This document shows positions 5,495 to 5,497 of a DNA stretch of 5,497 nt, one piece after another; position 1 is the stretch's first letter; every line of letters starts with the position of its first letter. The translations under genes were made by a program, and so were the position numbers. A model generated the notes under the pieces. That model saw only the letters and a program-made list of their open reading frames with translations, made no database searches and had not been told where the DNA came from. Origin of the DNA: Christensenella sp. UBA1214 (GTDB taxonomy: Bacteria; Bacillota; Clostridia; Christensenellales; CAG-138); contig DBXK01000044.1 of the NCBI GenBank assembly GCA_002309375.1, positions 560 to 6,056 of the forward strand, in the 5' to 3' direction.

Positions 5495-5497
5495 ATC

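Noticed and set aside
1..5497. CRISPR arrays, tRNA or rRNA genes, insertion sequences, attachment sites
   Set aside because: None seen: no spaced direct repeats beyond the dnaK coding repeat, no tRNA-like cloverleaf, no transposase or terminal inverted repeats.

Overview
The window reads like a chromosomal segment from a GC-rich Firmicute of the Clostridia type, possibly an uncultured gut Oscillospiraceae/Ruminococcaceae-like organism. This is inference from four things: the protein style, the strong GGGAGG ribosome binding sites, consensus sigma-A promoters, and hairpin-plus-T-tract terminators. All six supported genes lie on the + strand, and no gap between genes exceeds about 200 bases.

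Region 1 (1-2060) is the distal part of a heat-shock chaperone operon. It holds the C-terminal 233 residues of DnaK, whose 5' end lies outside the window. A 131-base gap with two hairpins follows, then a complete DnaJ and an intrinsic terminator. No hrcA, grpE or CIRCE element is visible; these would lie upstream.

Region 2 (2040-2833) is a single-gene unit encoding a 229-residue protein of the purine-nucleoside phosphorylase/MTA-SAH nucleosidase fold. Its promoter overlaps the dnaJ terminator: the -35 box sits in the terminator loop. Three positions matching active-site residues of E. coli MTA/SAH nucleosidase appear changed, so its reaction is uncertain. Two consecutive terminators close this region.

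Region 3 (2904-5494) is a heavy-metal efflux operon with a perfect TTGACA-N17-TATAAT promoter. Directly downstream are overlapping inverted repeats of the ArsR/SmtB operator type. Three genes follow: an ArsR/SmtB/CadC-like metal-sensing repressor, a 73-residue free HMA metal-binding protein with a GVDCANC motif, and a 621-residue P1B-2 (Zn/Cd/Pb) ATPase lacking any N-terminal HMA domain. The HMA gene and the ATPase share one reading frame and are divided by a single TAA and two codons, so together they look like one classical CadA/ZntA split in two. An intrinsic terminator ends the operon. The likely circuit is that the repressor occupies the transcription start, metal binding releases it, and the HMA protein and ATPase then bind and export the ion.

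I see no wholly new system. The best candidates for follow-up are the in-frame split of HMA and ATPase, the shared-half-site operator, and the altered active site of the nucleosidase-like protein.
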